Positions 12,749 to 23,503 of a stretch of 64,000 nucleotides of DNA are shown piece by piece. The stretch is from Sporodiniella umbellata (taxonomy: Eukaryota > Mucoromycota > Mucoromycetes > Mucorales > Rhizopodaceae). Positions within the stretch are counted from its first letter, which is position 1; each line of letters opens with the position of its first letter. The notes under the pieces were generated by a model. The model saw only the letters and a program-made list of their open reading frames with translations. It had not been told where the DNA came from and made no database searches. The translations under genes and the position numbers were made by a program. Location of the stretch: contig JAIXMR010000124.1 in assembly GCA_025677835.1 (NCBI GenBank), positions 1-64,000 on the forward strand, read 5' to 3'.

Positions 12749-14554
12749 TTAAATAGCAAGATCGTCTTTGTTTTTTTCAATGAATATCTCTACGCCCTTG
12801 CTGGGTACCCCGTCATAAACAACCACCAAATATCCGGATCCAGGAGGAAACAGGTTAGGGTTGGGGGGCGCAGCGACTCGAAGGGATGCGTCGTCGAGTG
12901 TTTGGTGTACAAGGTAAAGGTAACGTTGGGACATATGCATCGAATGGGTACTAAAGCCAGGCCGCATCAAGGCTACTCTGATCTTGTCCGGTTGTGCGGT
13001 AGGAAAGTGAAAGAGGAGCTCGAACTGCTCACCATATTCGACTACCCGCGGTACATGAGAGATACGGGGCCGTGGACGGAAGAGATAGGGTGGAGAGAAA
13101 TACTCAACACGGTATTCGGTAGGATACTCTGCATGAATATCGGGCGGATCCACTGAATTTGAGCCTGCAATCCAAACACGACCGTCTGGCAATGGTAGCG
13201 CTACCGAATGATACATGCGTGCAATATCTGTACCTGCCAGGTCTTGTTGCCACCGCTCGCCATGGGCCTGGTCGTGACGATAAAGGAGAGGGGCAAACGT
13301 AGGCTCATGGTTCGCATTGTTGTAACCCGCGTACCCTTTTTGACATCCGTTCACCCACAACACGTTCCCGTCTGCCAAAATCAACCCGTCTGGCATCACG
13401 CGTCGGTGCACAAACGTATCCATTTCCCATTGAGGCGAGGGTGCGCTCAGATTGATCCGTCCACAGGTAGCGTCCGTCGGGCTGTCTCGTCTCACCCGCT
13501 CGCCCCCTCCACAAATTAAAATCTCTACCTGATAATCCTTTTCAGGGTCCAGGGGAAGCATCACTGCTCCGGCTGTCAGTGGGTACGACCGATAGGCGCC
13601 TGGAAGTCGCGGTAATGTCTTGATCACTTTCTTTTGTCGATAGTCGTAAATAATCGAATCTCTTGACGCAAAAATAAATAGGTTACCATCCGGCAATAGA
13701 AATAGAAAAGGATATCTACAGAGAACCAGGTCAATTTCTTGTTTTTTTTTTTTTAAGAAAAAAAAAAAGGGAGTCTGCTTTACAGATTGTAGGGGAGCGT
13801 TTTTAATAATAAATCAAGTACCACAGGCTCACTCGTTCTCGGTGGCCAAAATTCATAAGAAGGTGAACTTTTTTCTTTCGTATTCCACTTTGTACCTGCA
13901 ATAGAACCCCCTACGATAATCAAATCACCCTCGGGCAATTGTTCCACAGTAGGATACCATCGGTTCACAAACATCTGTCCATATTCTTTCCATTCTCCCT
14001 CTTCAAAATGACGAATGGACTGATGGCCTCGTTGGGCATTCCAGCGGCTTCGACTTTCAGCTCCTCCAGTGCTGATAAACGTACCGTTCGATAAGAATCC
14101 ACCGGCAGAGCAAAACGTATTCGTCTCTAACCAAAGTGTACGGTATGTGTTGGTCTCGATATCGTACAAGGTAGAAAAAGCACTGACACCTGAATCTAAT
14201 TTCGCTTCATTCTCTTCAGCTGTGACATCAGCGTATGCATTTTATATGTATATGTATTATATAAAACGTAAGTTAAAATAAAGGAGTACTTTTTATATAA
14301 AAACGCTTTGTTTACCTTTGTCAATAATAAGTATGCTCTTTTCGCTACCCAAGGTCAGTTAGGGATATTTTTAGTTTATTCGTTTACTTTAATAAAACAG
14401 CATGCATAGCAGCAACACCGGTTCTGCCTATTTGTTCCATTCGTCCGGTCGTTTCATAGGGTGAAGTAACGTTATTGTACGAATAGAAAAAAGGGGATTG
14501 TGCCTGAACTAAGCAAGGTAGTATCCATGTTGTAATCACCGCTTTGAATCGCAT
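12749..14554 (-). CDS. Secreted glyoxal oxidase (copper-radical oxidase, AA5_1)
   Basis: This extracellular copper-radical enzyme oxidises glyoxal, methylglyoxal and similar aldehydes, releasing H2O2. The first exon (ATG at 14554) encodes MRFKAVITTWILPCLVQAQS, a signal peptide with cleavage near AQS, and ends MHAVLLK. Later exons give SILIIDK, then the kelch-like N-terminal part and the C-terminal DUF1929 beta domain. Catalytic residues are recognisable by motif: Cys in TFCSAGG and Tyr in VNRWYPT (the Cys-Tyr cofactor candidates), the ligand Tyr-His pair in ARMYHSVALPLPDGRVW, and the His in STHSMHMSQR. The C-terminus ends in a short charged tail with no GPI-like hydrophobic end, so the enzyme is probably released. 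A T/A-rich intron lies at about 13697-13783. The large 3' exon is distinctly GC-richer than the flanks. Family is certain; the substrate is inferred. Confidence 0.92.
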
Positions 14555-14795
14555 AGTCAACTCTCCAAAAAAAAAAAAAAAAAAAAATAGGAGTAAAGAA
14601 AAGTTACACTACAGATAAAGATCGTTTTTAATCTCAGACAATTCAAAGGCTTTGCTTTGGGCTGACATAATTTTTTAATGTAGGTAATACATGGGTAATA
14701 CAACTTTTTTTTTTTTTGCTCTATACTTGATTACAACCCTATCGACCTGAATGAATCGATAGGTGAAACAAAAACACAGTGGGCTTCTTTTGTTA

Positions 14796-15717
14796 TTACG
14801 ATTTAGAGTTATTTGAGTTTCGACTTTGTACAGAAGGCGAACGTGGTAGCCTGGCAGCGACAGAAGCCACGACACCCAAGAAACTCTGAGGTCGCCAACG
14901 GGTGCCCATCTCTTGATCTGAAAACCGCTGGGTTTTTTTACGTTGGTTGTGAACCAGTAGACCGGCTAGGCCCAGGGCGGCCAGACAGCCAAAACCAACA
15001 CCAAGGCCGATACCTAACGCTCGATTGGTAGTATGGTTGGCTACCGAGAGTTCATTGAAAACAGATGGATTGGATTCGGTTGATGGGTTGTGCGTGGTAG
15101 CTGTAGGGTAAGCAGCTACCGTCGGATGATCATTGCTGACACTACTACTGTGGCTGCCATCATCATCGTCATCGTCATCCTCGTCGTTGTCGCCGCTGTC
15201 ATTGTCTTTGTCATGATCGTCGTTACTATCCTCAGTAGGGGTGGGGAGAATGGCCACAGGCGTAGTATGGGTGGTTGTAGCAGTGGTAGTCGTGGCTCGT
15301 GTGGTTGTAGTAGTAGTGGTTGTAGTAGTAGTAGTGGTTGTAGTGGTGGTGGTTGTAGTAGTAGTTGTGGTTGTAGTGGGTGTGGTTGTAGTAGTGGGTG
15401 TGGTTGTAGTAGTCGTTAGCTTGGTATGCTTTGTCAACTTTTGTGAGCTCTTGGTCCTTTTCTGAGAACTCGGGGCACTCTTGGTGGTAGTGGCTGGAGT
15501 CGGAGTATGGCAAGAATGGGTGGTACATCTTTGGAGGATAACTGTTGCTTCTGAACTTTTTAAAATAGTGGTTGTTTGATGACAAAGGACAGTGCTTGTG
15601 CACTTTTCTATTCTTTTGTTTAGAGATACGCAAGTAAAGTAACTTTAACAACTAAAAGAAACGCTAATTATTTACGTCGTTGAGTTACTGCTGTCGATGT
15701 GGGTTTTTCAGTGTTTC
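14796..15717 (-). CDS. Thr-rich single-pass membrane protein, mucin-like
   Basis: A probable cell-surface protein. The main minus-strand exon starts after a splice site near 15610 and continues to the stop at 14796. It encodes a Cys/Ser/Thr-rich part (CTSTVLCHQTTT, RCTTHSCHTPTP), a long near-pure Thr tract, an Asp-rich acidic segment, a Ser/Thr/Asn stalk, one membrane helix (LGIGLGVGFGCLAALGLAGL) and a basic cytosolic tail rich in Ser/Arg. A small upstream exon at about 15660-15717 (TEKPTSTAVTQR) appears spliced in; the signal-peptide exon was not found, so the 5' end is unknown. The architecture resembles fungal wall sensors or mucins with an O-glycosylated ectodomain. It lies upstream of, and on the same strand as, the glyoxal oxidase gene. 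Function is unknown. Confidence 0.62.
15255..15420. repeat. Coding trinucleotide-type repeat (Thr codons on -)
   Basis: An imperfect GTAGTG/GTTGTAGTG tandem array. On the minus strand it encodes the poly-Thr tract of the membrane protein; on the plus strand it reads as poly-Val, which is an artefact. The mix of ACT, ACC and ACA codons suggests an older, interrupted expansion. Confidence 0.85.
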
Positions 15718-16063
15718 CTAAATAGCACAATAAAATTTTCAATTTTTTTTTTTGGCTGTGAATTAAAAAATAAAATACCCAGCACTAGAGAAATTGAAAG
15801 AATCAAATATAGAAAAACTATTATTTGGTTCATCAAGAAGCATCCAAAAAAAGAAAAAGTATATCAAAAACAAAAAGCAGAGGATAAAAGAGTGTAAGGG
15901 AAAGATTCCAGAAAAAAATAAAAAAATTAAAAAAAAAAAGAAGGAAAAAGAGCGTAGAAGAGATGTTCCAGAAATACAAATGAGCGTAAAAAAAATAAAT
16001 AGATCAATATATTTGCGTTACAGTGTTCTTAAAAAAGTGAAAAAAAAAAAAAAAAAAAGTGAA
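15718..16063. other. AT-rich intergenic, Lys-rich pseudo-coding
   Basis: A-rich sequence that reads as Lys-rich peptides on the plus strand, an effect of composition. A missing first exon of the Thr-rich membrane gene may lie here but I could not identify it. Confidence 0.45.
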
Positions 16064-16282
16064 ATGAGATGTTCGCGACCCTCATTTGTGTTTTCGATCC
16101 ATTTTTTGTGGACTGTGATTTTTAATATATTCATTTGCTGGTCAACGCTTGCCCAAGACTATAAATATATAAAGCTTGAGAGCAAATTTAAAAGGTGTTA
16201 CACAACTAACCTAACAATAGAACAGTCTTCTAATCGTACTATTATATTGAGAAAGCAGCCTATATACCCTAAAAGTGCCTGA
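16064..16282 (+). CDS. Possible small secreted protein
   Basis: A 72-codon stretch with an ATG just after an A run. It begins MRCSRPSFVFSIHFLWTVIF, followed by NIFICWSTLAQD: a short basic N-terminus, a hydrophobic core and an Ala-Gln cleavage-like site, i.e. a plausible signal peptide. The mature part has one Cys and N-x-S/T sites (NLT, NRT). I know no family for it, and there is no clear continuation by splicing. It could also be chance coding in AT-rich DNA, since hydrophobic runs arise easily from T-rich sequence. Conservation in related genomes or transcripts would decide. Confidence 0.25.
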   Translation: MRCSRPSFVFSIHFLWTVIFNIFICWSTLAQDYKYIKLESKFKRCYTTNLTIEQSSNRTIILRKQPIYPKSA

Positions 16283-17632
16283 AAGACAACCTTTTATAGT
16301 CTTCTTTACTTACATTTAAGAAAAGCTCCGAAATCAAGCTATTTGTAGCAAGGAAATAGCCACTCTTGATAAAGTATAAAGCAGTTTTCTACGAGATTTC
16401 TTTCATTAGAACTCTAAATCCACTTCAGGGCAGTACGTAGCCATGTTTTCTTTTTTGACTTATGACATTCAAAAATACAATTACACACAAAAGTTAATCT
16501 ATGAGCCTGTTACAACAGACCAGCCCATACTTTGAATATTACCAAAGACCTACAACGATGACATTAGACTAAGTCCAAACTTTGAATGAAAAGTAATGCC
16601 CGTTTAGTAAATAGGTCCTTTTTTTTTAATTCATATGTATTCAATTAGTTTAGATTATTAGGATAGCTCATACTACTTTACAAAAACATATAAAGACATG
16701 GCCCTTTTTTTTTAAAAAGAAAAAAGCTTGATGCATTGGTGTGTGTGCTTTGAGAGAACAAGGGTTCCTTTAGTTGTCACTATTTTTAATTTCTTCATCT
16801 TTTGATTGGACGCTTTTCTTTTAATTTGCGTTCTTTCACTGGAAGCATTCAACTTTTCTATTATAAAAATACAACCTATTTATATATACGTCTTCTATCA
16901 CAAATTTTAGACTGACTACTCATCGTCTGAGTATTCAGTCTCAGCACTACAAGTACCTATTACTAGGGATATATGCCAAGGGTATATGCATTTACAATCC
17001 CAAAGTAGGATTTTACATAACCGTTGAATAAACTCTAGAACTATACCTGGAAACGTACTTTCTTTTTTATTAGTTTTTTTTTGTTGAGAAAAAAAAAATT
17101 ACTTTGTGCTGACTACTCAACATTCAACTGTGTTTTCATTTTACACAACCCAGTTTGGGTCGCACAAGTTCAAGGGATAAACTGAACAACTCTAGCTTCC
17201 ACCAATGCCTAAAAAGTTTTTGTGATGTCTGCCTGTTCAAACTTTTCGCCTGAAGGAAAGTTGAGGAACTGCACCTTTGACACAAAACAGCTAGTATTTA
17301 TGAAACTTATCTACTTGGCTGACTTTTTTTTTTCATAGGTGTGGCCCGATAAAAACAAGCCAATGCACTTTCTCCACACATTTAAAAGTCTCGACTGTTT
17401 CTTTGTACACTCATCAGTTAAAAACATTATACATTACAAGAGTTCTTTTAAGTCAATGTGTATTTGACATCATCAATTGATAACATGATCAGCCAAAATA
17501 GTGGGCTTTCTTTTATAAATTGATAGTTGGCTTTTATTCTTCTCCAAAGTTTCTGTACAAATATATTGAATATTTAATGGCAACACATTTTCTGTTTTCG
17601 TTTTTTCGTATTTTCTTTTTATTATAAATCGT
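16283..17632. other. AT-rich intergenic region, no gene seen
   Basis: About 1.35 kb of AT-rich sequence with short T and A runs (for example near 16617-16628 and 17329-17336). It contains no open stretch with a recognisable product. The right end is the 3' region of the Cox4/COX5B gene. Confidence 0.6.
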
Positions 17633-18230
17633 TTAGTGGTGGTGTTCTTCTTCAGTACCAACAAAGTCCATTTTGAAAACGGAACCACATTCGGGGCAAC
17701 GGTCGTGTTCGTGGGACTTGTCGAGGTTGATCCAAATAGCATCGTGAGATTCAGCAGGGAAACCTATTAACAAAGAAAAAAAAAAAGGGTCAAAATTGCT
17801 GTTTTGTCTTTTTTTTTTCTTCTTGCTTTTCCACTCTTTTCAATTACCAGTGCAACCGATGAAACGAATGGGATCGTGTGATTGAACAACGATGGGGTTC
17901 TTGGGAGTGCCAATGTGAGTCATGTTCAAAGGTTCCATGTCGAACAATTGCTTTCCCTCCAAAGTGGCAAGCAATTCCATACGTTCCAAACCAGTAGCTT
18001 GTTCAAGATCGGTAGGAATTTGACCAGCGGGGGCACCGGGGCCTAAGCTGGATTCAGTGCTATGACCGACAGCACCAGCTAAACGAAAATAAATGTAAGT
18101 TTACAAAAAAAAAAATTTTAATATAAGCTTTCGTCAACTTACACAAACGGGCACCAAAAACAGAAAAAGGTCTAACAGAAACGCGGGCAAGAGGAGCAGC
18201 CTTGACAGCAGCACGACGAAGGGCAAACAT
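17633..18230 (-). CDS. COX4: Cytochrome c oxidase zinc-binding subunit (yeast Cox4 / COX5B)
   Basis: A nuclear-encoded structural subunit of respiratory complex IV on the matrix side of the inner mitochondrial membrane. Three minus-strand exons start with MFALRRAAVKAAPLARVSVR, an Arg/Ala-rich presequence, and continue with HSTESSLGPGAPAGQIPTDL, ATGLERMELLATLEGKQLFD and the zinc module: FIGCTG, FPAESHDAIW, and HDRCPECGSVFKMDF. The GCTG and CPECG pairs match yeast Cox4. The protein ends in EEEHHH. Symbol given by yeast naming; animal name COX5B. It is divergent from the NDUFA12 gene with 196 bp between the start codons. Confidence 0.95.
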
Positions 18231-18426
18231 TTTTGATTATTGAAAGAAAGGTTTAATAAAAAAAAAAAAAAAGACGTCTGATTTTGCAGACCCTGCAAAA
18301 AAAAAGTAAAATCACGCAAGACGGATTTTGAAAAGTAGTGACGTCGACGCAAAGTCCAGCAAGGGCCTTTTCTTTTCCTGCTTGGTTTTTTTTTTTTTTT
18401 TTTTTTTTCACTACTTACACTACACC
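18231..18426. promoter_or_regulatory. Shared divergent promoter of two respiratory-chain genes
   Basis: Only 196 bp separate the ATG of the complex IV subunit (-) from the ATG of the complex I subunit (+). The stretch contains a TGACGTCG element at 18339-18346 (ATF/CREB-like core), a second GACGTC at 18273-18278, and one poly-A and one poly-T run placed just upstream of each gene. These elements are seen; coordinate control by a bZIP factor is inferred. Confidence 0.55.
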
Positions 18427-18954
18427 ATGTCAACTCTTGGACGTACATTAAAGAACCTGATTAAAGTTGGACCCGGCAGTTATTTCAAGCAGATGAACAA
18501 CATCGGTGACACAAAATGGGGACGATTGGCTGGTATCGATGCCAATGGAAACAAATACTATGAAAACAATGACGAAGTTTCAGGTATAAAATGCTTTTTT
18601 TTTTTCAGTTCAGTGGAATCGCCTTAGTAACAAAATATGCTGAATTATATACAGGTCGTGAACGTTGGGTAGAGTATGCCAGTGATTTCCCTGAAGGTGG
18701 AGATATTACACCTGATTGGTAAAAAAAAAAAAAAAGAATTAGTTGAGCAACTTTATAACAACAAAATGATTTTAAGGCACATGTGGCTCTCTCGCATTGT
18801 TCAAGAAACACCTAACGAAATGAATATCCAACCTCAAAAATGGTGGGGAGAACCTACTCCTAACTTTACCGGCACAGTTAAAGGATTCAAAACTTACAAC
18901 ACAACAACCCCTAAATTACACGCTTGGGAACCCATTACCAAAGCTAGAGAATAA
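18427..18954 (+). CDS. NADH:ubiquinone oxidoreductase subunit NDUFA12 (B17.2)
   Basis: An accessory subunit of respiratory complex I in the inner mitochondrial membrane. Three exons (18427-18583, 18655-18718, 18777-18954) join in frame to 132 aa. Family hallmarks run in order: GRTLKNLIKVGPG, NNIGDTKWGRLAGID.NGNKYYEN, GRERWVEYA, DITPDWHMWLSRI and the C-terminal HAWEP block. Its length fits NDUFA12 rather than the longer paralogue NDUFAF2 (mimitin). No classic presequence is seen, as usual for this subunit. An A run at about 18978-18994 follows the stop. Confidence 0.95.
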
Positions 18955-19792
18955 AGAACAAGAGAAAACAAACAAGCAAAAAAAAAAAAAAAAAATGCGA
19001 AACAAAACAAAACGAAAATAAGCACTCGTTTGACGTTATTGTATTTTGAAAGTAGAACGATGCTTTTCTTTTTTTAAAAATTTTTCTCGCAATCAGTCAA
19101 CGCAATCTTCTCACTCCTTAAAATTTTGACCTTGGCCTTTAAAGGCTGATTGTTAACTTTGCAGCAACCTCTTACTCGCTTTAGACGATGAACAAATAGT
19201 GTGCGAATTTAGAGGTGTAGGTACAGAAATAATCTGTAGATTTACAGCACGGATGCCAATACTGTCGTATTGTATTTGATCCCAAATATGCTTCTCAAAG
19301 CTACTAATAACAAAGCCATAAGCACAGACCTGACTTGAGTGTTATAAGCATCAAGTCGCATATAGTATAAATACCGACTACTGTCCTTTTCTTTGTTGTT
19401 TAGAAGCTTTTGTATAGTAAATTATACCCCCTTTTTTTTGGCTGTATAACATGGGTTGTATAGCACTGACAGCCGTTACTTAGGCCTTGGTTCTTGATTT
19501 GAGGGGCTGTCTTTTGTTGTTTTACATAATCAGCTTTTCTTAAAGAAAAAGGAGTAAACGGAGAGTTTGATGTAGTGCCAAACTGCTTGAGGCAAGACAA
19601 AAAGTACATTGTTATTTGTCTAAGCACTTTCGTTTAAAGGTACTACTAATATATCATTATAATAACGATGATCCCTACAAGTTTAGTAAATTCTTTGTTT
19701 TTAACATCTACAAAATCCAAGGTCTAATGAAATACCGTGGCCTTGTATAATACTAAGAGAGGCATAACTAGCATTCAGTTAAATGATAAAAC

Positions 19793-19823
<31 letters not shown>

Positions 19824-20498
19824 AAAGACAAATTTTATGCACTTGGTTTTAATAAAACTTGGTTAGTTATTTTTTTTTTTTTAAAAAAAAATAAAGAGCC
19901 ACTGAAAATATGTACTTACACTATGCGTTCTTGTAGAGCATCTATTTTGCTTATTGTTGTTCTTTTTTTTTGTTAGTCAATGCGATTTTACAGTATTTCG
20001 CAAATACTGCTAGCATTAAAAATTTAAATATGGTGTTTGAGTGTCTTTTCATTCAAGTATAGGTAAACAAAAAAGATTTGGACTTTGTTTTTTGTCCGGA
20101 ATAAATATATGCATGCTAAGTTATCCCTGTATTTTGAAAAGCCTGGCTGTTTTCTTAAACTATTCAGTTTTCAGCAGTACTCTTTTATTCCCACATAACA
20201 TAAAATAATAGCCAAACAAAAATGGAACATATTTCAAAATAAAGTGACAAAAAATAATTGGTTTTTTTTTTTTTTTTTTTTTTTTTGGAAATTGTACGCG
20301 CCCAGCGTATAGCTTTTGAGTAGTTTTCTACAATAAATAGAAAAGGGTTCTTTTCTTTTATGCAGTTAAAAAAAATTACTTATTAGACTACTGTAGCACA
20401 ATTTTTGTTTGCGATCTGCCGTTTATTCTATATGAAATACAAAAAAAAAAAAACTTTGTTCCTTTTTGTTTTTGTTCATTTTTTTTCCATATATAAAA
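18955..20498. other. AT-rich intergenic region
   Basis: About 1.5 kb with A runs (18978-18994), a T-run/A-run pair at 19870-19891 and a long T run at 20262-20286. The open stretch at 19400-19627 (-) has no recognisable product. No gene seen. Confidence 0.55.
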
Positions 20499-21067
20499 AT
20501 GAAACTTATTTACCTGGCTTTTATAACATTATGTTTAATTTTACGGACTGTTTTTGCAAATATACACAATGAGCTTCAATTTATATCAATCCTGTCTCCT
20601 AAAGCAAACAAGAATATACGGCGTGGTCATAGCCTGAATATAACATACGTCATGCAGCCTAGACTTCAAAGTAAATATATATATATATATATATATATAT
20701 TAAACAATAGTTCGATAAGCAACGCCATGACTAACGGCTTCGGATAGATGGTGTATCGCCTGGATACGCTAAAAATTTAACAATCAGCTTATATAAAAAA
20801 GATAAAGCACCAAGCGAAGTGGTCTGCCTTACATGGTAATGAGGATAGAAGCAAACAAAAGACATTTCGGACATTCATTTCATTATTGTTTTACGCTGTA
20901 GCCCTATTGATACTAGAGACGATGAAACTGTCACTTATACCACAGAATGGATACCGCCTTTAACTATGGTGACTGGTGAATACTATTTTGGGTTTATGGA
21001 ACATGTCAGATACCGTGCTTCGGTTCTAAGGTCTTTTGAGGCTGTCAGTATAATCGTTGTCGATTAA
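20499..21067 (+). CDS. Small secreted protein, three exons, unknown function
   Basis: Three exons (20499-20670, 20748-20835, 20902-21067) join exactly in frame to 141 aa. The N-terminus MKLIYLAFITLCLILRTVFA is a signal peptide. The mature protein has two blocks typical of a small beta-sandwich: ISILSPKANKNIRRGHSLNI, then GVSPGYAKNLTISLYKK, and after a Cys, DDETVTYTTEWIPP, then GEYYFGFMEHVRYRASVLRS. There are two Cys residues that could pair. I recall similar secreted proteins in Mucoromycota with a SP..N..ittG..l.vtY start and a G.Y.F.f.E ending, but that family link is inference. Intron 1 contains a TA microsatellite, so each exon alone looks like noise; the clean phase match across both introns is the main support. 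Confidence 0.65.
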
Positions 21068-22706
21068 ATGTCATCGCTGCTGGAAAATAAATTGTCTTTT
21101 TGTGCTGCTCCTTATTTTTTTTTTTTTAAGATACGAAACAGTGTACACCAACACCTTAGCAAGGTTAGACACTGTTTATTCTGCTTGTAGTGCTTGATTT
21201 TTCAGTATGCGTTTTGCTTACCGCAAAGAGGCATATTGTATAGACTACAGAAAACAGTAATAGTCAACTTGGATTCCCTTTATAGTCTGGTCTGATCCTG
21301 TACAACATCACCCCTATTTCTTATGGTGGCACGCAAGATTTGAAATTTTATGAATTTTGAGGATACATAGTACCCGTATTATAAAGGCGCTGTGATAGGT
21401 CACCCAAAGGCATTTCCAGTATTCTTTGTTTTATCTTTGCAAATAGCGATTATAGATACGTAGATGATGATCAATATAGTTAGAAGTAGAGCGGAACAGA
21501 CACCAAGTATTGAAGCTTGTCAAAAAGTTCGAATCATATAGCATCACTTTCCAGTTTATACCGAACCATTAATAAAATAAAAGGTTGGTACAGTTTGGAG
21601 TGAATTAGTTTGACTGGATTTTTAAGTAAACAAAGGGGCATTTGTGCTTATGGCTAGATGAAAACCAATAGTAGCATATTTTGGTTATCACCGCTTAGTT
21701 TTTTTTTGCTCGAAGAAAAACCACACAAAGCAACTCAAGGCTAGTGCATTTTAATGCACTTCATTTTCAAAATATAATTAAAAAAATGCCAAGTTTCACA
21801 TTATATTTTAATGTACCTTTTTATTTCGATTCGTTTTAATAGCTAATGGCTGCATCAAGACGCTATGGACGTGAAAGTTTTTATATTAAATAACCAAACA
21901 TAGATTTGCCACCTAAAACTCAAACACTAGCTGTTTAGTATTGCAATCCTGAAAAACAATAAAAGGGATTGGCGAAGAGGCTATAGGCCTAAAAAAAAAC
22001 TTATGTAGCTCAAAGTAAAATAAACGGTCGTATATCTTGATACAAAGAACAACCGAATTCCCAAACAAACTCTGTAAAATTTATTGCGCTTTAAAGTTGT
22101 CCTGTCGTTTTATCAAGCTTGAATTCTGTTATCTTATGAAGGATTCTTTTTAGTAGCTCTACATATTCAGTTGTTCAAGAACAGAAAGGCGTCGTGTTTT
22201 TTAAAAGTATATTTAGAACCTTATCTAAAGCACATAAACTTTGTATGGGTAGCGAATTCGCAGGTACTACAGGTATTTTAGCAAACAAGTTCTACAACCT
22301 GCACATATCATTTTACTATCTGTCTTATCGGAAGACAAAAGAAGAACTGAATTTAAAATATCAAATCTCCAACTATATCTGTACTTTACTTCAGGTCAAG
22401 GCAGTGAAAAAATATGTTGTGATTACTTGCTCAAAAGTCTAACTGTCTACTGAGATTATTTATGCAAAGATCGTAATTGACCAAAAAAAAAAAAAAAAAG
22501 AGAGATGGAAGGTAAGTTTTGGTAACTTCTATAAAGTCTGAGCCTTAGGTAGTCTACATGATAATTTGTGTTTGTAGGAATTGATCGGTTGTTTCATAAA
22601 AGACGTTTTATCTTAATATTGAATTCTGTGTGTAAAAGCATTCTAGTCACGGTTTCTATAGATACATTATATAGGGAAGGGATTTTTTGATACTGTTTAT
22701 CAAGAT
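21068..22706. other. AT-rich intergenic region, possible decayed coding traces
   Basis: About 1.6 kb with no intact gene found. Short open pieces at about 21280-21475 (for example WSDPVQHHPYFLWWH, then a piece reading YKGAVIGHPKAFPV after an in-frame stop) look vaguely protein-like but do not join into a convincing product. The open stretch at 22194-22442 (+) is likewise unrecognised. An A run lies at 22482-22499. Confidence 0.35.
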
Positions 22707-23503
22707 TTATATATCGAGTCGTACCGTGTCGTTATCAGACTTTGAAGAAGAGGATGACGATGAAGAGGGCGATTTTGAAAGCTTTAGTGTGTCCGTCGCT
22801 ACGCGTTCTTGTTGTTTTGGGTCGTGCGTAATCCATATACACGTTTTTTCTTTTAGGGTTTTCTCTACTAACTCAATGGACTCAGGATCTAAGGCAGATG
22901 TGGGTTCTAGATAGGTATGACGATATAATGAGCAAATGGATTGAATTATGTTTTTTTTTCGCACTATCTACCATCCAAAAGTAAAACGTCTGGGTTAAAT
23001 GCAACTGCTATAGCTAGCGTTACTCGTTGCATCTCACCTCCTGATAGGTTAGACCATTTTTCGCGAAAATGACTCTCTGACAAATTCCATTCGCACCCAA
23101 TCTGGACAGGGTCTCCAACTTCTTTATCTTTTTGGCTTGAGTAGCTCTTTACTAAGTTGAAGAAATCCATCGGTGTTCCTGGGTGAGCGGAGGGTCTTTG
23201 AGGAACATACAGTATACGTGAACGCCATACAGGGACTGTGTAATGATCGACGTCTTTGCCGTTTAATGTGGAGTACCCTCCATTGTACGGAACGAGCTCT
23301 GCTATACATTTGAGTAGAGTGGTTTTTCTGTTTAAAAGGGACATTAACTTGAAAATGTTAGTTCTTTTAGGATTTTACCCGCAACCACTAGGTCCACGTA
23401 AAACAAGTATGCTGCCTTTCTCTAAAGTAAAGCTGACGTCTTTGAAAAGCCATCTTCCATCAGAAACTTCCATTGATATATTGTGTGCTTCAAGTAGTGG
23501 CAT
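22707..23503 (-). CDS. Stand-alone ABC ATPase, FetA/STAR1-like
   Basis: A soluble nucleotide-binding subunit of an ABC transporter of about 235 aa in three exons, with no membrane domain. It begins MPLLEAHNISMEVSDGRWLF and carries Walker A GPSGCGKTTLLK (split by intron 1 between the two bases of a Gly codon and the Lys), Q-loop YVPQRPSAHPGT, signature NLSGGEMQRV, Walker B DVLLLDEPTSALDPES (split by intron 2) and switch His WITHDP. The overall pattern resembles bacterial FetA (YbbL) and plant STAR1, which pair with a separate permease (FetB/STAR2) to export metals or sugar nucleotides. No permease gene lies in this window. The C-terminus has a Ser run and an acidic end. ABC ATPase is certain; the FetA-like subfamily is probable from overall likeness. 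Confidence 0.85.

Noticed and set aside
15241..15465. Poly-Val frame on +
   Set aside because: It is the complement of the Thr-codon repeat of the minus-strand membrane protein; an artefact of the repeat.
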